Below are positions 1 to 8,351 of a stretch of 64,000 bases of DNA, piece after piece; position 1 is the stretch's first letter; every line of letters begins with the position of its first letter. A program made the translations under genes and the position numbers. This DNA is from JALHMI01 sp964598535 (GTDB lineage: Bacteria; Planctomycetota; Planctomycetia; Pirellulales; PALSA-1355): NCBI GenBank assembly GCA_964598535.1, contig CAZRCI010000015.1, forward strand, positions 55,021 through 119,020, given 5' to 3'. Below the pieces are notes generated by a model, which had not been told where the DNA came from, did not search any database, and saw only the letters and a program-made list of their open reading frames with translations.

Positions 1-147
1 CAGGTCGACGTCGAGCGGCAGGTGCGGTCCATGCTGCTCAACGGCGCCACAAGGAACGATGCACACCTGGCGGGCGTCGACCGCATCCTCGATCTCGGGC
101 CAGGTCAATTTCTCATAGCGATATTCGGTTTGAGCGCGGTTGCTCAC
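1..147 (-). CDS. Creatininase family protein, N-terminal part
   Basis: This is the first 49 codons of a gene that runs off the left edge. The reading frame opens with GTG at 145-147 and has an AAGGA ribosome site about 8 bases upstream. The visible peptide contains the motif GAVEQHGPHLPL, which is the metal-binding N-terminal signature of the creatininase (creatinine amidohydrolase) family. In that family the Glu and His of this motif help bind the active-site metals that hydrolyse cyclic or linear amides. The true substrate cannot be told from so short a piece. It diverges from the enolase-superfamily gene at 263, leaving a shared promoter region of about 115 bases. Confidence 0.75.
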   Translation of the reverse strand, partial: MSNRAQTEYRYEKLTWPEIEDAVDARQVCIVPCGAVEQHGPHLPLDVDL

Positions 148-262
148 GGCGGGTCCTTTTTGCGCTGACGGCGAAGGTAAGTAAAGCGGGCACACGAGCC
201 TTGCGCGGCAAGGTGCGGCGGGCTACTATGAGTATCTTGTCCCAGGGCCTGGAGTTCAACTG

Positions 263-1381
263 ATGAAGATTGCCGCCGTTCGCACGATTGCTTTGAGGGG
301 AGTGACCGAGGACCACGGTTGGCCCGGCGGAACCGACCCCAACGTGCAATACAACACGCTGGTGGAGGTTGTCAGCGACGAGGGAATAACCGGGCTGGGA
401 AGCTGCTACACGACGCGACCGCTGGTCGAGGGGGCGCTGGAGCTGCTCAAGCCGATGTTAATCGGCCAATCGGCCCTGGAACCAGAACGCGTTAGCGAAA
501 CGATGCGGCAGAGCATGTTCTGGCTGGGAAGAGGGGGCTCGGTCGAACACGCGATCAGCGGCCTCGATATCGCGCTCTGGGACCTGTTTGGCAAGGCTTT
601 AGGACAACCGGTTTCACGACTATTGGGCGGAAACTACCGCACGAGCATCAAACCGTATGCCTCGATGCTTTTTGAAGATCCGCCGCTGTTGGCCGAAAAG
701 CTCGAAGAGCAGCTCGCCCGCGGCTTTCGCGCAATCAAGCTGGGCTGGCGCCCGTTTGGACGCGTCAACCGGACATTCGATGAGATCCTGGTTAGCACTG
801 CGCGAGAGACTGTGGGCGACGACGTGGAGCTGATGGTCGATGCCGGCGGCAGCGAGCAGTTTTGGCCGCATGGCATCAACTGGGCGCGCGAGACCGCGCG
901 GATGCTCGGCGATTATGGGATCACTTGGTTTGAAGAGGCGCTGACGCCAGACGACGTGGACGGCTTCGCCGCGCTCCGGGAGTCGTCGCCGGTATTGGTG
1001 GCGACGGGCGAGGTGCTCACGCGCCGGCAGAGTTTCCAGCCGTTCATCACGCGGCGGGCAGTCGACATCATTCAGCCCGATCTGACCAAGTGTGGCGGCT
1101 TGAGCGAAGGGCGGCGGTTGGCCTGGCTGGCGGCCGACCACGGCGTGCTGCTGGTGCCTCATGGTTGGAACACCGCGGTGGGCGTCGCGGCAGACCTGGC
1201 CCTGTCGGCGGCGATGCCCGTCGCGCGCTGGGTCGAGTATCAAACGGGCGTGCCGTATATCGAAGACCTGACGCTGCCGCGGTTCGAAATCGATGACGAA
1301 GGCTATCTGAAGATTCCGACCGGGCCGGGGCTGGGGATCGAGCTCAATCCGGATGCGCTCGGCAAGTTCGCCGTGCGGTAG
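263..1381 (+). CDS. Mandelate racemase/muconate lactonizing enzyme family protein
   Basis: Enolase-superfamily enzyme of 372 residues, the usual length. It has an N-terminal capping domain (about 1-120) and a TIM barrel (about 140-350). Visible catalytic positions are Lys159 in the AIKLGW strand, metal ligands Asp193 (VDAGG), Glu224/225 (WFEEAL) and Glu250 (GEV), and the Asp273/His300 dyad (QPDL, HGWN). This pattern fits the mandelate racemase subgroup, which abstracts the alpha proton of a carboxylate, often as a sugar-acid dehydratase. The usual second Lys of KxK is Gly here, so substrate class is open. ATG at 263 has GGAG 9 bases upstream. It converges on uvrA, with only 13 bases between the two stops. 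Confidence 0.85.
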   Translation: MKIAAVRTIALRGVTEDHGWPGGTDPNVQYNTLVEVVSDEGITGLGSCYTTRPLVEGALELLKPMLIGQSALEPERVSETMRQSMFWLGRGGSVEHAISGLDIALWDLFGKALGQPVSRLLGGNYRTSIKPYASMLFEDPPLLAEKLEEQLARGFRAIKLGWRPFGRVNRTFDEILVSTARETVGDDVELMVDAGGSEQFWPHGINWARETARMLGDYGITWFEEALTPDDVDGFAALRESSPVLVATGEVLTRRQSFQPFITRRAVDIIQPDLTKCGGLSEGRRLAWLAADHGVLLVPHGWNTAVGVAADLALSAAMPVARWVEYQTGVPYIEDLTLPRFEIDDEGYLKIPTGPGLGIELNPDALGKFAVR

Positions 1382-1394
1382 GCTTGCACGCCGA

Positions 1395-4274
1395 CTACAC
1401 CGTCGCCGAGCCAGAGAGCAAGGGACGCAGGAACTGGCCCGTCGCGTTGTCTTCGATCGCGGCGATTTCCTCGGGCGTGCCGGTGGCGATGATCCGTCCT
1501 CCGCCGGCACCGCCCCCCGGGCCGAGGTCGATGATCCAATCGGCTCGCTTGGCAACGTCGAGATTATGTTCGATTACCAGCACGGTGTTCCCCAGCGAGG
1601 CGAGCCGATCGAGCACGCTGAGCAGCTTCTTGATGTCGTCGAAGTGCAAGCCGGTCGTAGGTTCGTCGAGAATGTACATCGTGTTGCCGGTATCGACCCG
1701 GGCCAGCTCGGCGGCGAGCTTGACGCGTTGGGCCTCGCCGCCGGAAAGCGTGGTGGACGACTGGCCCAGGCTCAGGTAGCCGAGCCCCACGTCCTGCAAG
1801 CTGGCAAGCTGGCGAACGATTTGCGGAAAGTTCTCGAAGAACTGGAGCGCGTCGTCGACCTGCATCTTGAGAACGTCGGCGATCGACATGCCGCGATAAC
1901 GGATTTCGAGCGTCTGGCGATTGAAGCGAGCGCCGTCGCACTCGGGACAAGGAACCGTCAGGTCGGGCAGGAAGTTCATCTCGATGCGGCGAATGCCCTG
2001 TCCTTGGCATTCCTCGCAGCGTCCGCCTTTGACATTGAAGCTGAAGCGGCTGTGCTTGTAACCGCGAAGCTTGGCCTCGCGCGTGCCGGCGAAGACGCGG
2101 CGGATGTCGTCGAACATGCCGGAGTACGTGGCCGGGTTACTACGCGGCGTGCGGCCGATCGGAGATTGATCGACCTCGATCAGCTTATCCAGCAGGCTCG
2201 CGCCGCGCAGACTGCGGAACGGTCCCGGCTTCGGCCCTTCGCCAGTGAGCCTGCGTCGCAGCGCGCGTGCCAGGGTCTCGTTGATCAAGGAACTTTTGCC
2301 CGAGCCGCTGACGCCGGTGACGCATACCAGTGCGGAAAGCGGAATGCTGACGTCCACGTCCTTGAGATTGTTGATCGTGGCCCCTTCGAGCACGAGCGAA
2401 CGCGTCTTGGCGATTTTGCGGCGCGACTCGGGAACTTCGATCGCTAAGTTACCACTCAGATAACGGCCCGTCACGGACGCGGGGTTGGCCGAAACTTGGA
2501 GCGGCGTGCCCTGGGCCACGACAAGGCCGCCATGCACGCCGGCGCCGGGGCCCATGTCGACCAGATAGTCGGCCTGCCGCATGATGGCTTCGTCGTGCTC
2601 GACAACGAGCACCGTGTTGCCTTGTTGCTGCAAACCGCGCAGCGCGTCGATCAGCCGCTGATTGTCGCGTTGATGCAAGCCGATCGACGGCTCGTCGAGC
2701 ACGTAACACACGCCCACCAGTCCGGAGCCGATGCCCGTCGCCAACCGCACGCGCTGCAGCTCGCCACCGCTGAGCGTATCGGCCGGCCGATCGAGCGAAA
2801 GGTAATCGACGCCGACATTGTTGAGAAACGCCAGCCGCGCGCCGATTTCGCGCACGATGGGTTCGGCAATCGGCTGCTCGCGCGGGCCGAACGTGAGCGC
2901 GGCGATCCACTGTGCGGCATCGGCGACGTTCAGGGCTGTGAACTCGTGGATCGCCAGGCCGTGGAACTTGCAAGCGCGGGCTTCGGGGCGCAGCCTCGCG
3001 CCGTGACACTCCAGGCAGGTGACCACGCCGCGCAGGGCTTCGAGCTTCAAGCGTTCGGCCGGCTGGAGCGAAGTGGCGTATTGATGTTCAAGTAGCGTCA
3101 ACACGCCTGGAAACTTGCGCCCGTCGCCATGCAATAACTGCTCGCGCTGGCGGAGCTTCAACTCGGTGAGCGGCGTCGTCCACGCGATGCCCGTTGCCTC
3201 GAGCCACGGCCTGAGCAGCGACTTGAACTTTCGCTCGCGCGCGGGGCTAGCGCCTTTCCAGGCGACAATCGCTCCCTGGGCAAGCGACAAGCTGTCGTCC
3301 GGCAAAATCAATTCGGGATCGAATTGCACGCGCGAGCCGAGCCCCTCACATGTCGGGCATGCGCCGTAGGGGCTATTGAAGCTGAACGTGCGCGGCTCCA
3401 ACTCCTCGAAGCTTGTTTTGCAATGCGGGCAGGCATAAAGCGTGCTGAGCAGCCGTTCCTGCCACGCCGTGGTGTCGGGCTTACCGCTCGCGTCCACGGC
3501 CGATGGGTCGAGATATACGGCGACCACGGCGCCTTCGCCCTGGGCAATCGCCAAGCGGGTCGATTCGGCCAGCCGCGACTCGACGCCTTCGCGCACGATG
3601 ACACGATCGACCACCGCGTCGATGCTGTGATTTTTGCGCGGAGCGAGTTCTCCCACCTGATCGATGTCAAGAATCTCGCCGTCGACGCGCACCCGAACAA
3701 AACCCGCTTTGCGAATCGCTTCCAGGACGTCCTTGTGCCCGCCCTTTCGGCCGCGAACGAAGGGGGCCATGATCATGAGCTTCGTACCGGCGGGAAGCGA
3801 GCGGAGATCTTCAATGATCTGCTCGGGCGACTGCTGGTGAATTGTCGCGCCGCAGGCGGGGCAGGCCGGGTGGCCAAGCCGCGCGTATAGCAGGCGCAGA
3901 TAGTCGTAAATCTCGGTGACCGTGGCCACCGTGCTGCGCGGGTTCTGGCTGCCTGCTCGCTGGTCGATCGAAATGGTCGGTTCGAGACCTTCGATCAGAT
4001 CAACGTCTGGACGTTCGAGCTGATGCAGGAACTGGCGCGCATAGACCGAGAGGCTTTCAATGTATTGCCGTTGCCCTTCGGCAAAGATCGTGTCGAATGC
4101 CAAGGAACTCTTGCCCGATCCGCTGGGACCGGTGATCACGATCAATTGGTCGCGCGGGAGCGCGAGATCGATATTCTTCAGATTGTGGACCCGGGCGCCG
4201 CGAACGCGAATTGCCTCGGAGTCGCCGGAGGGCAGGGGCCCAGTCGGTGCCGCTTCAACGGTCGCAGAATTCAT
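1395..4274 (-). CDS. uvrA: UvrABC excinuclease subunit A
   Basis: Damage-recognition ATPase of nucleotide excision repair, 959 residues from the ATG at 4272-4274. A TTG 36 bases further upstream would add 12 residues but looks unlikely. Two ABC ATPase modules are present. The first Walker A (GPSGSGKSSL) lies near residue 50 and the second (GVSGSGKSSL) near residue 640, each followed by an ABC signature (LSGGELQRVR, LSGGEAQRVK). Zinc-binding cysteine pairs are visible in the first module (CPHC...CPTC) and near the second (CEEC...CPEC), as in known UvrA proteins. The protein forms a dimer that loads UvrB on damaged DNA. Length and motif order are normal and no defect is seen. Confidence 0.97.
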   Translation of the reverse strand: MNSATVEAAPTGPLPSGDSEAIRVRGARVHNLKNIDLALPRDQLIVITGPSGSGKSSLAFDTIFAEGQRQYIESLSVYARQFLHQLERPDVDLIEGLEPTISIDQRAGSQNPRSTVATVTEIYDYLRLLYARLGHPACPACGATIHQQSPEQIIEDLRSLPAGTKLMIMAPFVRGRKGGHKDVLEAIRKAGFVRVRVDGEILDIDQVGELAPRKNHSIDAVVDRVIVREGVESRLAESTRLAIAQGEGAVVAVYLDPSAVDASGKPDTTAWQERLLSTLYACPHCKTSFEELEPRTFSFNSPYGACPTCEGLGSRVQFDPELILPDDSLSLAQGAIVAWKGASPARERKFKSLLRPWLEATGIAWTTPLTELKLRQREQLLHGDGRKFPGVLTLLEHQYATSLQPAERLKLEALRGVVTCLECHGARLRPEARACKFHGLAIHEFTALNVADAAQWIAALTFGPREQPIAEPIVREIGARLAFLNNVGVDYLSLDRPADTLSGGELQRVRLATGIGSGLVGVCYVLDEPSIGLHQRDNQRLIDALRGLQQQGNTVLVVEHDEAIMRQADYLVDMGPGAGVHGGLVVAQGTPLQVSANPASVTGRYLSGNLAIEVPESRRKIAKTRSLVLEGATINNLKDVDVSIPLSALVCVTGVSGSGKSSLINETLARALRRRLTGEGPKPGPFRSLRGASLLDKLIEVDQSPIGRTPRSNPATYSGMFDDIRRVFAGTREAKLRGYKHSRFSFNVKGGRCEECQGQGIRRIEMNFLPDLTVPCPECDGARFNRQTLEIRYRGMSIADVLKMQVDDALQFFENFPQIVRQLASLQDVGLGYLSLGQSSTTLSGGEAQRVKLAAELARVDTGNTMYILDEPTTGLHFDDIKKLLSVLDRLASLGNTVLVIEHNLDVAKRADWIIDLGPGGGAGGGRIIATGTPEEIAAIEDNATGQFLRPLLSGSATV

Positions 4275-4354
4275 TGCTCGCCCAGGCGCCGATTTATGGT
4301 AACAGGCCAACCTGTAAGCGTATCATCGCGACGGTTCCAAGGCAAAACGTAACG

Positions 4355-4573
4355 CCGCGGGGTGGTGTCCTAAGAGTGCGTTGCTGGAAGGAAATGCCTG
4401 TGTGGCACGCTCAGAGCGCAGCGTGGGCGTGCTGAAGTTGACTCGGAAAATCATGGTCATTCGAGCACGCCCTTCGTTCCTCAGGGCCGTGCCACCCCCG
4501 TTCGAGCACGCCCTTCGTTCCTCAGGGCCGTGCCACCCCCGGCAACACACTCTTAGGACACTACCCGCCGCGG
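4355..4573. repeat. MITE-like element with imperfect terminal inverted repeats
   Basis: A left arm at about 4355-4385 (core GGTGTCCTAAGAGTGCGTTG) reappears inverted at about 4541-4573 with few mismatches. Inside, a second pair of inverted stretches (around GTGGCACG and GCGTGCT) continues the palindrome. The element is about 220 bases long, has no coding capacity, and sits beside a transposase relic. This is the make-up of a miniature inverted-repeat element or a repetitive extragenic palindrome. Its mobility is inferred only. Confidence 0.55.
4460..4541. repeat. Exact 41-bp tandem duplication
   Basis: Bases 4460-4500 and 4501-4541 are identical 41-base copies beginning TTCGAGCACGCCC. They lie within the right arm of the inverted-repeat element and look like a recent slippage duplication. 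Confidence 0.85.
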
Positions 4574-4588
4574 CACTACCCGCCGCGG

Positions 4589-4735
4589 TCGTTGTACGTC
4601 GATCGGGACAGCATTTATGAGCCGACGCGAGCGGCCACGGTGGACAACGAGCTCACAGAAACGGGGGCTTTGCCGCAGTTTGGCCGGGCGCTGCGGGAGC
4701 TGGACATGGGGCTGATCTTTGGCTTGCTGATTTTG
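4589..4735 (+). pseudogene. Relic of a DDE transposase (ISNCY-like)
   Basis: One frame encodes a short peptide with YVDRDSIYE, then LPQFGRALRELDMGLI. This is the stretch around the second catalytic Asp of ISNCY/IS1202-like DDE transposases, where a typical protein reads D(K/R)xSIY ... TQFGRAxxELxxxxI followed by HSPQAKGRVER. Here the similarity stops after MGLIF, and the catalytic Glu region is missing. No start, terminal repeats or remaining domains are visible. It is preceded by two tandem copies of CACTACCCGCCGCGG (4559-4588). The family assignment is from remembered motifs, so it is moderately sure. Confidence 0.55.
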
Positions 4736-5022
4736 GCTTACCGTCCGCCGACCTTGTTTCGCTCCGGTCGCTGCACTCGGCAAGGCTGGCGGAAAGAAAA
4801 ACACAATCACCCACCCTTGTCTACGCCCTAACCCAAGGGGACATTACTCTATACTCTCTTGGGTTTGAAATGAGGGGCATTTCTATTGAGCAGCGACGGG
4901 CTTGAGAGTCTTTCTTGCGTCCGCGTTTTCCCCTACGATAGTCTAGGGTTTTGAGGGTTCGGAAATTGCCAAGCGTCAGCACACCTCAAAAAAATTTCGA
5001 AATCCCAGGAAATATTACATTC

Positions 5023-5095
<73 letters not shown>

Positions 5096-5156
5096 TTCGA
5101 TCGGCGGCGGCGGTCGCTTGTACCATATCCAAAAATCATCCGTGCGGCTTGATCCC

Positions 5157-5591
5157 ATGCTTTGCCCGCAGTGTCGTCAGCCCCTGGTGATTGTCGAGTA
5201 TCGCGAGATCGAACTTGACGCGTGTCCCGACTGTCACGGTCTGTGGTTCGACGCTCAGGAGCTACGGCAAATGTACGAACTTGCCGGAGCGGGAACCGCT
5301 TACCAGGCGCTCGATGAACAACTCGCTCGCTTTCCGCACGCAGCACCACGCCGCCACTGCCCTCGCTGCCATGGACATTTGGATCCGGTTCGAGCGCCGT
5401 CGGCCAAAGATGACCTCATCCTTGACGAATGCCCTCATGAACATGGCATTTGGTTCGACGCGGGCGAGCTCGATGCCCTATTACGGGCATCCTTAGGCAG
5501 CGAGCAATCGATCGAGGAGGTTCGCTGCTATTTGGGGGCATTCATGGCACCTGCGCGCGGCGTCAGCCAAGACGACAATTTCGACACCTGA
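5157..5591 (+). CDS. Zinc-ribbon protein (TFIIB-type zinc finger family)
   Basis: A 144-residue protein with two copies of a zinc-ribbon module. The first is CPQC ... CPDCHGLWFDAQEL and the second CPRC ... CPHEHGIWFDAGEL. In the second module one cysteine of the last pair is replaced (CPHEH). The CPxCxGxWFDxxEL pattern is typical of the bacterial zf-TFIIB family, small cytoplasmic proteins of unclear role. ATG at 5157 is preferred; TTG at 5118 would overrun into the tRNA spacer. It lies just before lemA on the same strand, so the three genes to 7457 may form one operon. Confidence 0.7.
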   Translation: MLCPQCRQPLVIVEYREIELDACPDCHGLWFDAQELRQMYELAGAGTAYQALDEQLARFPHAAPRRHCPRCHGHLDPVRAPSAKDDLILDECPHEHGIWFDAGELDALLRASLGSEQSIEEVRCYLGAFMAPARGVSQDDNFDT

Positions 5592-5613
5592 CAACGAATC
5601 GGGAGACAATGCA

Positions 5614-6180
5614 ATGTTCGGAGCTTCCGCACTGGCAATTGGCGTGGCCGTCGTGGTCTTGTTGCTGATCGCCATTTACTTCGTCTCCATCTACAACAAC
5701 CTGGTGCGGCAACGCAACGAGACCCGTAATGCCTGGTCGCAAATCGATGTGCAACTCCGTCGCCGGCACGATCTGATTCCAAACCTTGTCGAATCGGTAA
5801 AAGGCTATGCGACGCATGAAAAATCGACCCTCGACGCGGTGATCCAAGCCCGCAATCAGGCTCTCGCGGCGAAAGGCCCCGCGGCCAGCGGCGAAGCTGA
5901 AGGGCTGCTGGGCGCCGCGCTGGGCAAGCTATTCGCGCTGGCCGAGGCTTATCCCGATCTCAAGGCCAACCAGAACTTTCTCGCCTTGCAGGAAGAATTG
6001 GCCAGTACGGAAAACAAGATCGGCTTCGCGCGCCAGTATTACAATGACGCGGCCACGCGGTACAACAATGCTCGCGAGGTGTTTCCCGCGAATCTTATCA
6101 GCGGTGGCTTCGAACCGGCCGAACTTTTTGAAATTACCGTCGCCGCGCAGCGCGAAGCGCCTCAGGTAAAGCTGAGCTGA
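5614..6180 (+). CDS. lemA: LemA family membrane protein
   Basis: 188 residues, the usual LemA length. A single N-terminal membrane helix (about 7-27) is followed by YNNLVRQRNETRNAWSQIDV and by helical repeats including RRHDLIPNLVESVKGYA, which are the conserved LemA sequences. The rest is predicted helical and cytoplasmic. The ATG at 5614 has GGGAGA upstream. LemA is often encoded next to an M48 protease, as here (41-base gap). The pairing suggests a shared envelope role, but the biochemical function of LemA is not established. Confidence 0.93.
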   Translation: MFGASALAIGVAVVVLLLIAIYFVSIYNNLVRQRNETRNAWSQIDVQLRRRHDLIPNLVESVKGYATHEKSTLDAVIQARNQALAAKGPAASGEAEGLLGAALGKLFALAEAYPDLKANQNFLALQEELASTENKIGFARQYYNDAATRYNNAREVFPANLISGGFEPAELFEITVAAQREAPQVKLS

Positions 6181-6221
6181 GCGGCACATAGAGCCTGAAT
6201 GGGACGAATGGATAGCCTGCC

Positions 6222-7457
6222 GTGCTTGAGCAGATCGAAAGCAATCGCCGCCGGAGCGCTCTGATCGTCGCGGGGATGGGCGTACTACTCGTAGCCGTCG
6301 GCCTTGCGCTGGGGATGTTCCTGACAAACGACGAAGGTGGCGCCATTCTCGGCGGTACCGCGGCCCTCGGGTTGTGGGCGGCAATGTGGTTGTTCGCTCG
6401 ATTCCAGGGCGACAATGCATTGTTGCAAATGGCCGGCGCCCGTGAGATCCAAAAGCACGATCACCCGCAACTTTTCAATATCGTTGAAGAGATGGCAATC
6501 GCCGCCGGTCTGCCGCGTCCGCCGCGGGTGTTCATCGTCGACGATCCTGCGCCGAACGCCTTTGCCGTGGGGCGCGATCCAACCAAAGCGGCGGTGGCCG
6601 TCACGATTGGGCTGATGCAGCTCCTGAGCCGCGACGAGTTGCAAGGCGTTGTCGCGCACGAAATCGCGCACATCAAGAATCGCGACGTCGCCCTGATGAC
6701 GACGGCCGGCATCATGTTGGGGGCGATCGTGCTCCTGGCGGACATTGGCACGCGAGCCATGTGGTGGGGTGGTGGAGCGCGGCGTTCGCGCGATGACAAC
6801 AATCAAGGCGGCGGCCAGGCAATTCTGGCCTTGGTGGCGATCGTCCTGCTGGTCCTCTCCCCCATTCTCGCACAACTCATTTACTTCGCGCTCTCTCGGC
6901 GGCGCGAGTATCTGGCCGACGCTTCTGGCGCGGTATTCACACGCTGGCCCGAGGGACTGGCCTCGGCACTCGAAAAGCTTAGTGCTTCGTACGTGCCCCA
7001 GGCGGATCAAAGTCGAGTCACAGCGCCCATGTATATCGTACAACCTCTGGCGCCGGGTGGCCGTCGCGGCCTGACGAGCGCATTCAATACGCATCCACCG
7101 CTCGACGAACGGATTCGCATCTTGCGCGCCATGGGCAAGTCGGCCGACTTTGCATCTTACGATCAAGCCTATCAGCAAGTTGCCGGCGGCCATGTGATCG
7201 GACGGCGCACGCTGGCCGGGTCGCATTCTGCCGCGGCTTACGTTCCGCCGCCCGTGATGGCCGAGGTAGTTCCGGCGGATGCAACGGCACGGCTTCGCGA
7301 AGCGTCGGATGCCTATCTGTCCGGAGCCGGGTACGTTCGGCTGCGATGCTCCACCTGCCAGGCACTTTTGAAAATTCCGCCCGCGAGGCAAGGTCGCTTA
7401 AACCACTGCCCGCGCTGCGGCGGGTCGCTGCCGGCCTCGCATCGCGAAGCCGGCTAA
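6222..7457 (+). CDS. M48 family metalloprotease (HtpX-like) with C-terminal zinc ribbon
   Basis: Integral membrane zinc protease, 411 residues. Two N-terminal membrane helices (about 12-55) precede the catalytic motif HEIAH (His146, Glu147, His150). Two more hydrophobic segments follow, then the third zinc ligand Glu229 in EYLADASG. HtpX-type enzymes degrade misfolded membrane proteins. The C-terminus carries an extra zinc ribbon at about 376-403 (CSTC ... CPRCGG) not found in classical HtpX, perhaps for substrate binding. GTG at 6222 is the only sensible start in frame. It follows lemA closely and is probably co-transcribed with it. Confidence 0.9.
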   Translation: MLEQIESNRRRSALIVAGMGVLLVAVGLALGMFLTNDEGGAILGGTAALGLWAAMWLFARFQGDNALLQMAGAREIQKHDHPQLFNIVEEMAIAAGLPRPPRVFIVDDPAPNAFAVGRDPTKAAVAVTIGLMQLLSRDELQGVVAHEIAHIKNRDVALMTTAGIMLGAIVLLADIGTRAMWWGGGARRSRDDNNQGGGQAILALVAIVLLVLSPILAQLIYFALSRRREYLADASGAVFTRWPEGLASALEKLSASYVPQADQSRVTAPMYIVQPLAPGGRRGLTSAFNTHPPLDERIRILRAMGKSADFASYDQAYQQVAGGHVIGRRTLAGSHSAAAYVPPPVMAEVVPADATARLREASDAYLSGAGYVRLRCSTCQALLKIPPARQGRLNHCPRCGGSLPASHREAG

Positions 7458-7736
7458 TTGCACCTGCTCCGCCCTCAGAGAGAACGCGGCAGCGTCTGAC
7501 GAGTTCGTCTCGATCGGTTCGCCTTTTAGACAAACTATTTCGACGAGTGGGCGTAAGCCGTTCGCCAATCGTCACAACCGGCATCACCAGCCACTCGTAG
7601 ATGGGCCGCTCCCCGCTCGGCATTGCACCCACTTGCGGCAATTGGTCGAACGTCATAAGTAGCACGTCGCCCGATCGCCGTGAGGGCCTGCGCTCTGAAC
7701 GATCGGTGGCACCCAACACTTATCAGGAATGCGACA

Positions 7737-8144
7737 ATGACGCGGCAGATGTGGCATGAAATCGCATTTGCGATCGGAGTTGCGATGGTCTGTAGCGTTG
7801 AAGCGCGCGCGATTGAAACGACCTACGGTGAAGACCCTGTGCCGAACTCACGGTGTTACGATGGCTTTCTCGACCTGGGTTATGGCATTGATCCGATTCC
7901 AGCCAAGTCACTGTCGGTCCGCTGGCAGGAGTGGCGAGCCAGCCACGGCCTGCCGCCGACGACCGGCCTATTCAAACGGCAGGTCGGACAAAGCCGATTT
8001 CAAAATTCCCCACGAACGGCGGAACCCTTGCCGCCGGTCATCTCCACGCCAGACGCTTCGCTGCCATACGAACCTCGAAGTTCGTTTCGTTCTGGCACTG
8101 GCCCCCTGAAACCGGTGCAAGCCACGTCGCAACGACGACGCTAG
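7737..8144 (+). CDS. Small secreted protein of unknown function
   Basis: Predicted 135-residue protein beginning MTRQMWHEIAFAIGVAMVCS, a plausible signal peptide with cleavage near ARAIE. The mature part is short, Pro- and Ser-rich, and has no domain I recognise. ATG at 7737 is chosen because it places the hydrophobic stretch at the N-terminus; an upstream start at 7680 would bury it. No strong ribosome site is visible. It lies alone between the protease gene and the proline-catabolism gene. Small secreted proteins of this style are common in planctomycetes, but coding status here rests mainly on the signal peptide. Confidence 0.45.
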   Translation: MTRQMWHEIAFAIGVAMVCSVEARAIETTYGEDPVPNSRCYDGFLDLGYGIDPIPAKSLSVRWQEWRASHGLPPTTGLFKRQVGQSRFQNSPRTAEPLPPVISTPDASLPYEPRSSFRSGTGPLKPVQATSQRRR

Positions 8145-8351
8145 CAATCGCGTGGCGAAATTGGTCGGGCAGACGGCTCATTTTCCAACGAAGGTCGTGG
8201 CTTGTCACCACGCGACGGCTGCCGCGTTTTAAAGATCCCGGCGTGGTTTGGCGCGTCGGATGGCCCCACATCCGGATTGTTGGATTGCATGTTCTCTGGC
8301 CCTGCTGACGCGTAGAATTAGCGAGCACCACCCTCTCGCGAGTCGAACGCC

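Noticed and set aside
1353..2447. Long open frame on the plus strand inside uvrA
   Set aside because: It is the mirror of the GC-rich uvrA gene; uvrA has full domains and motifs on the minus strand.
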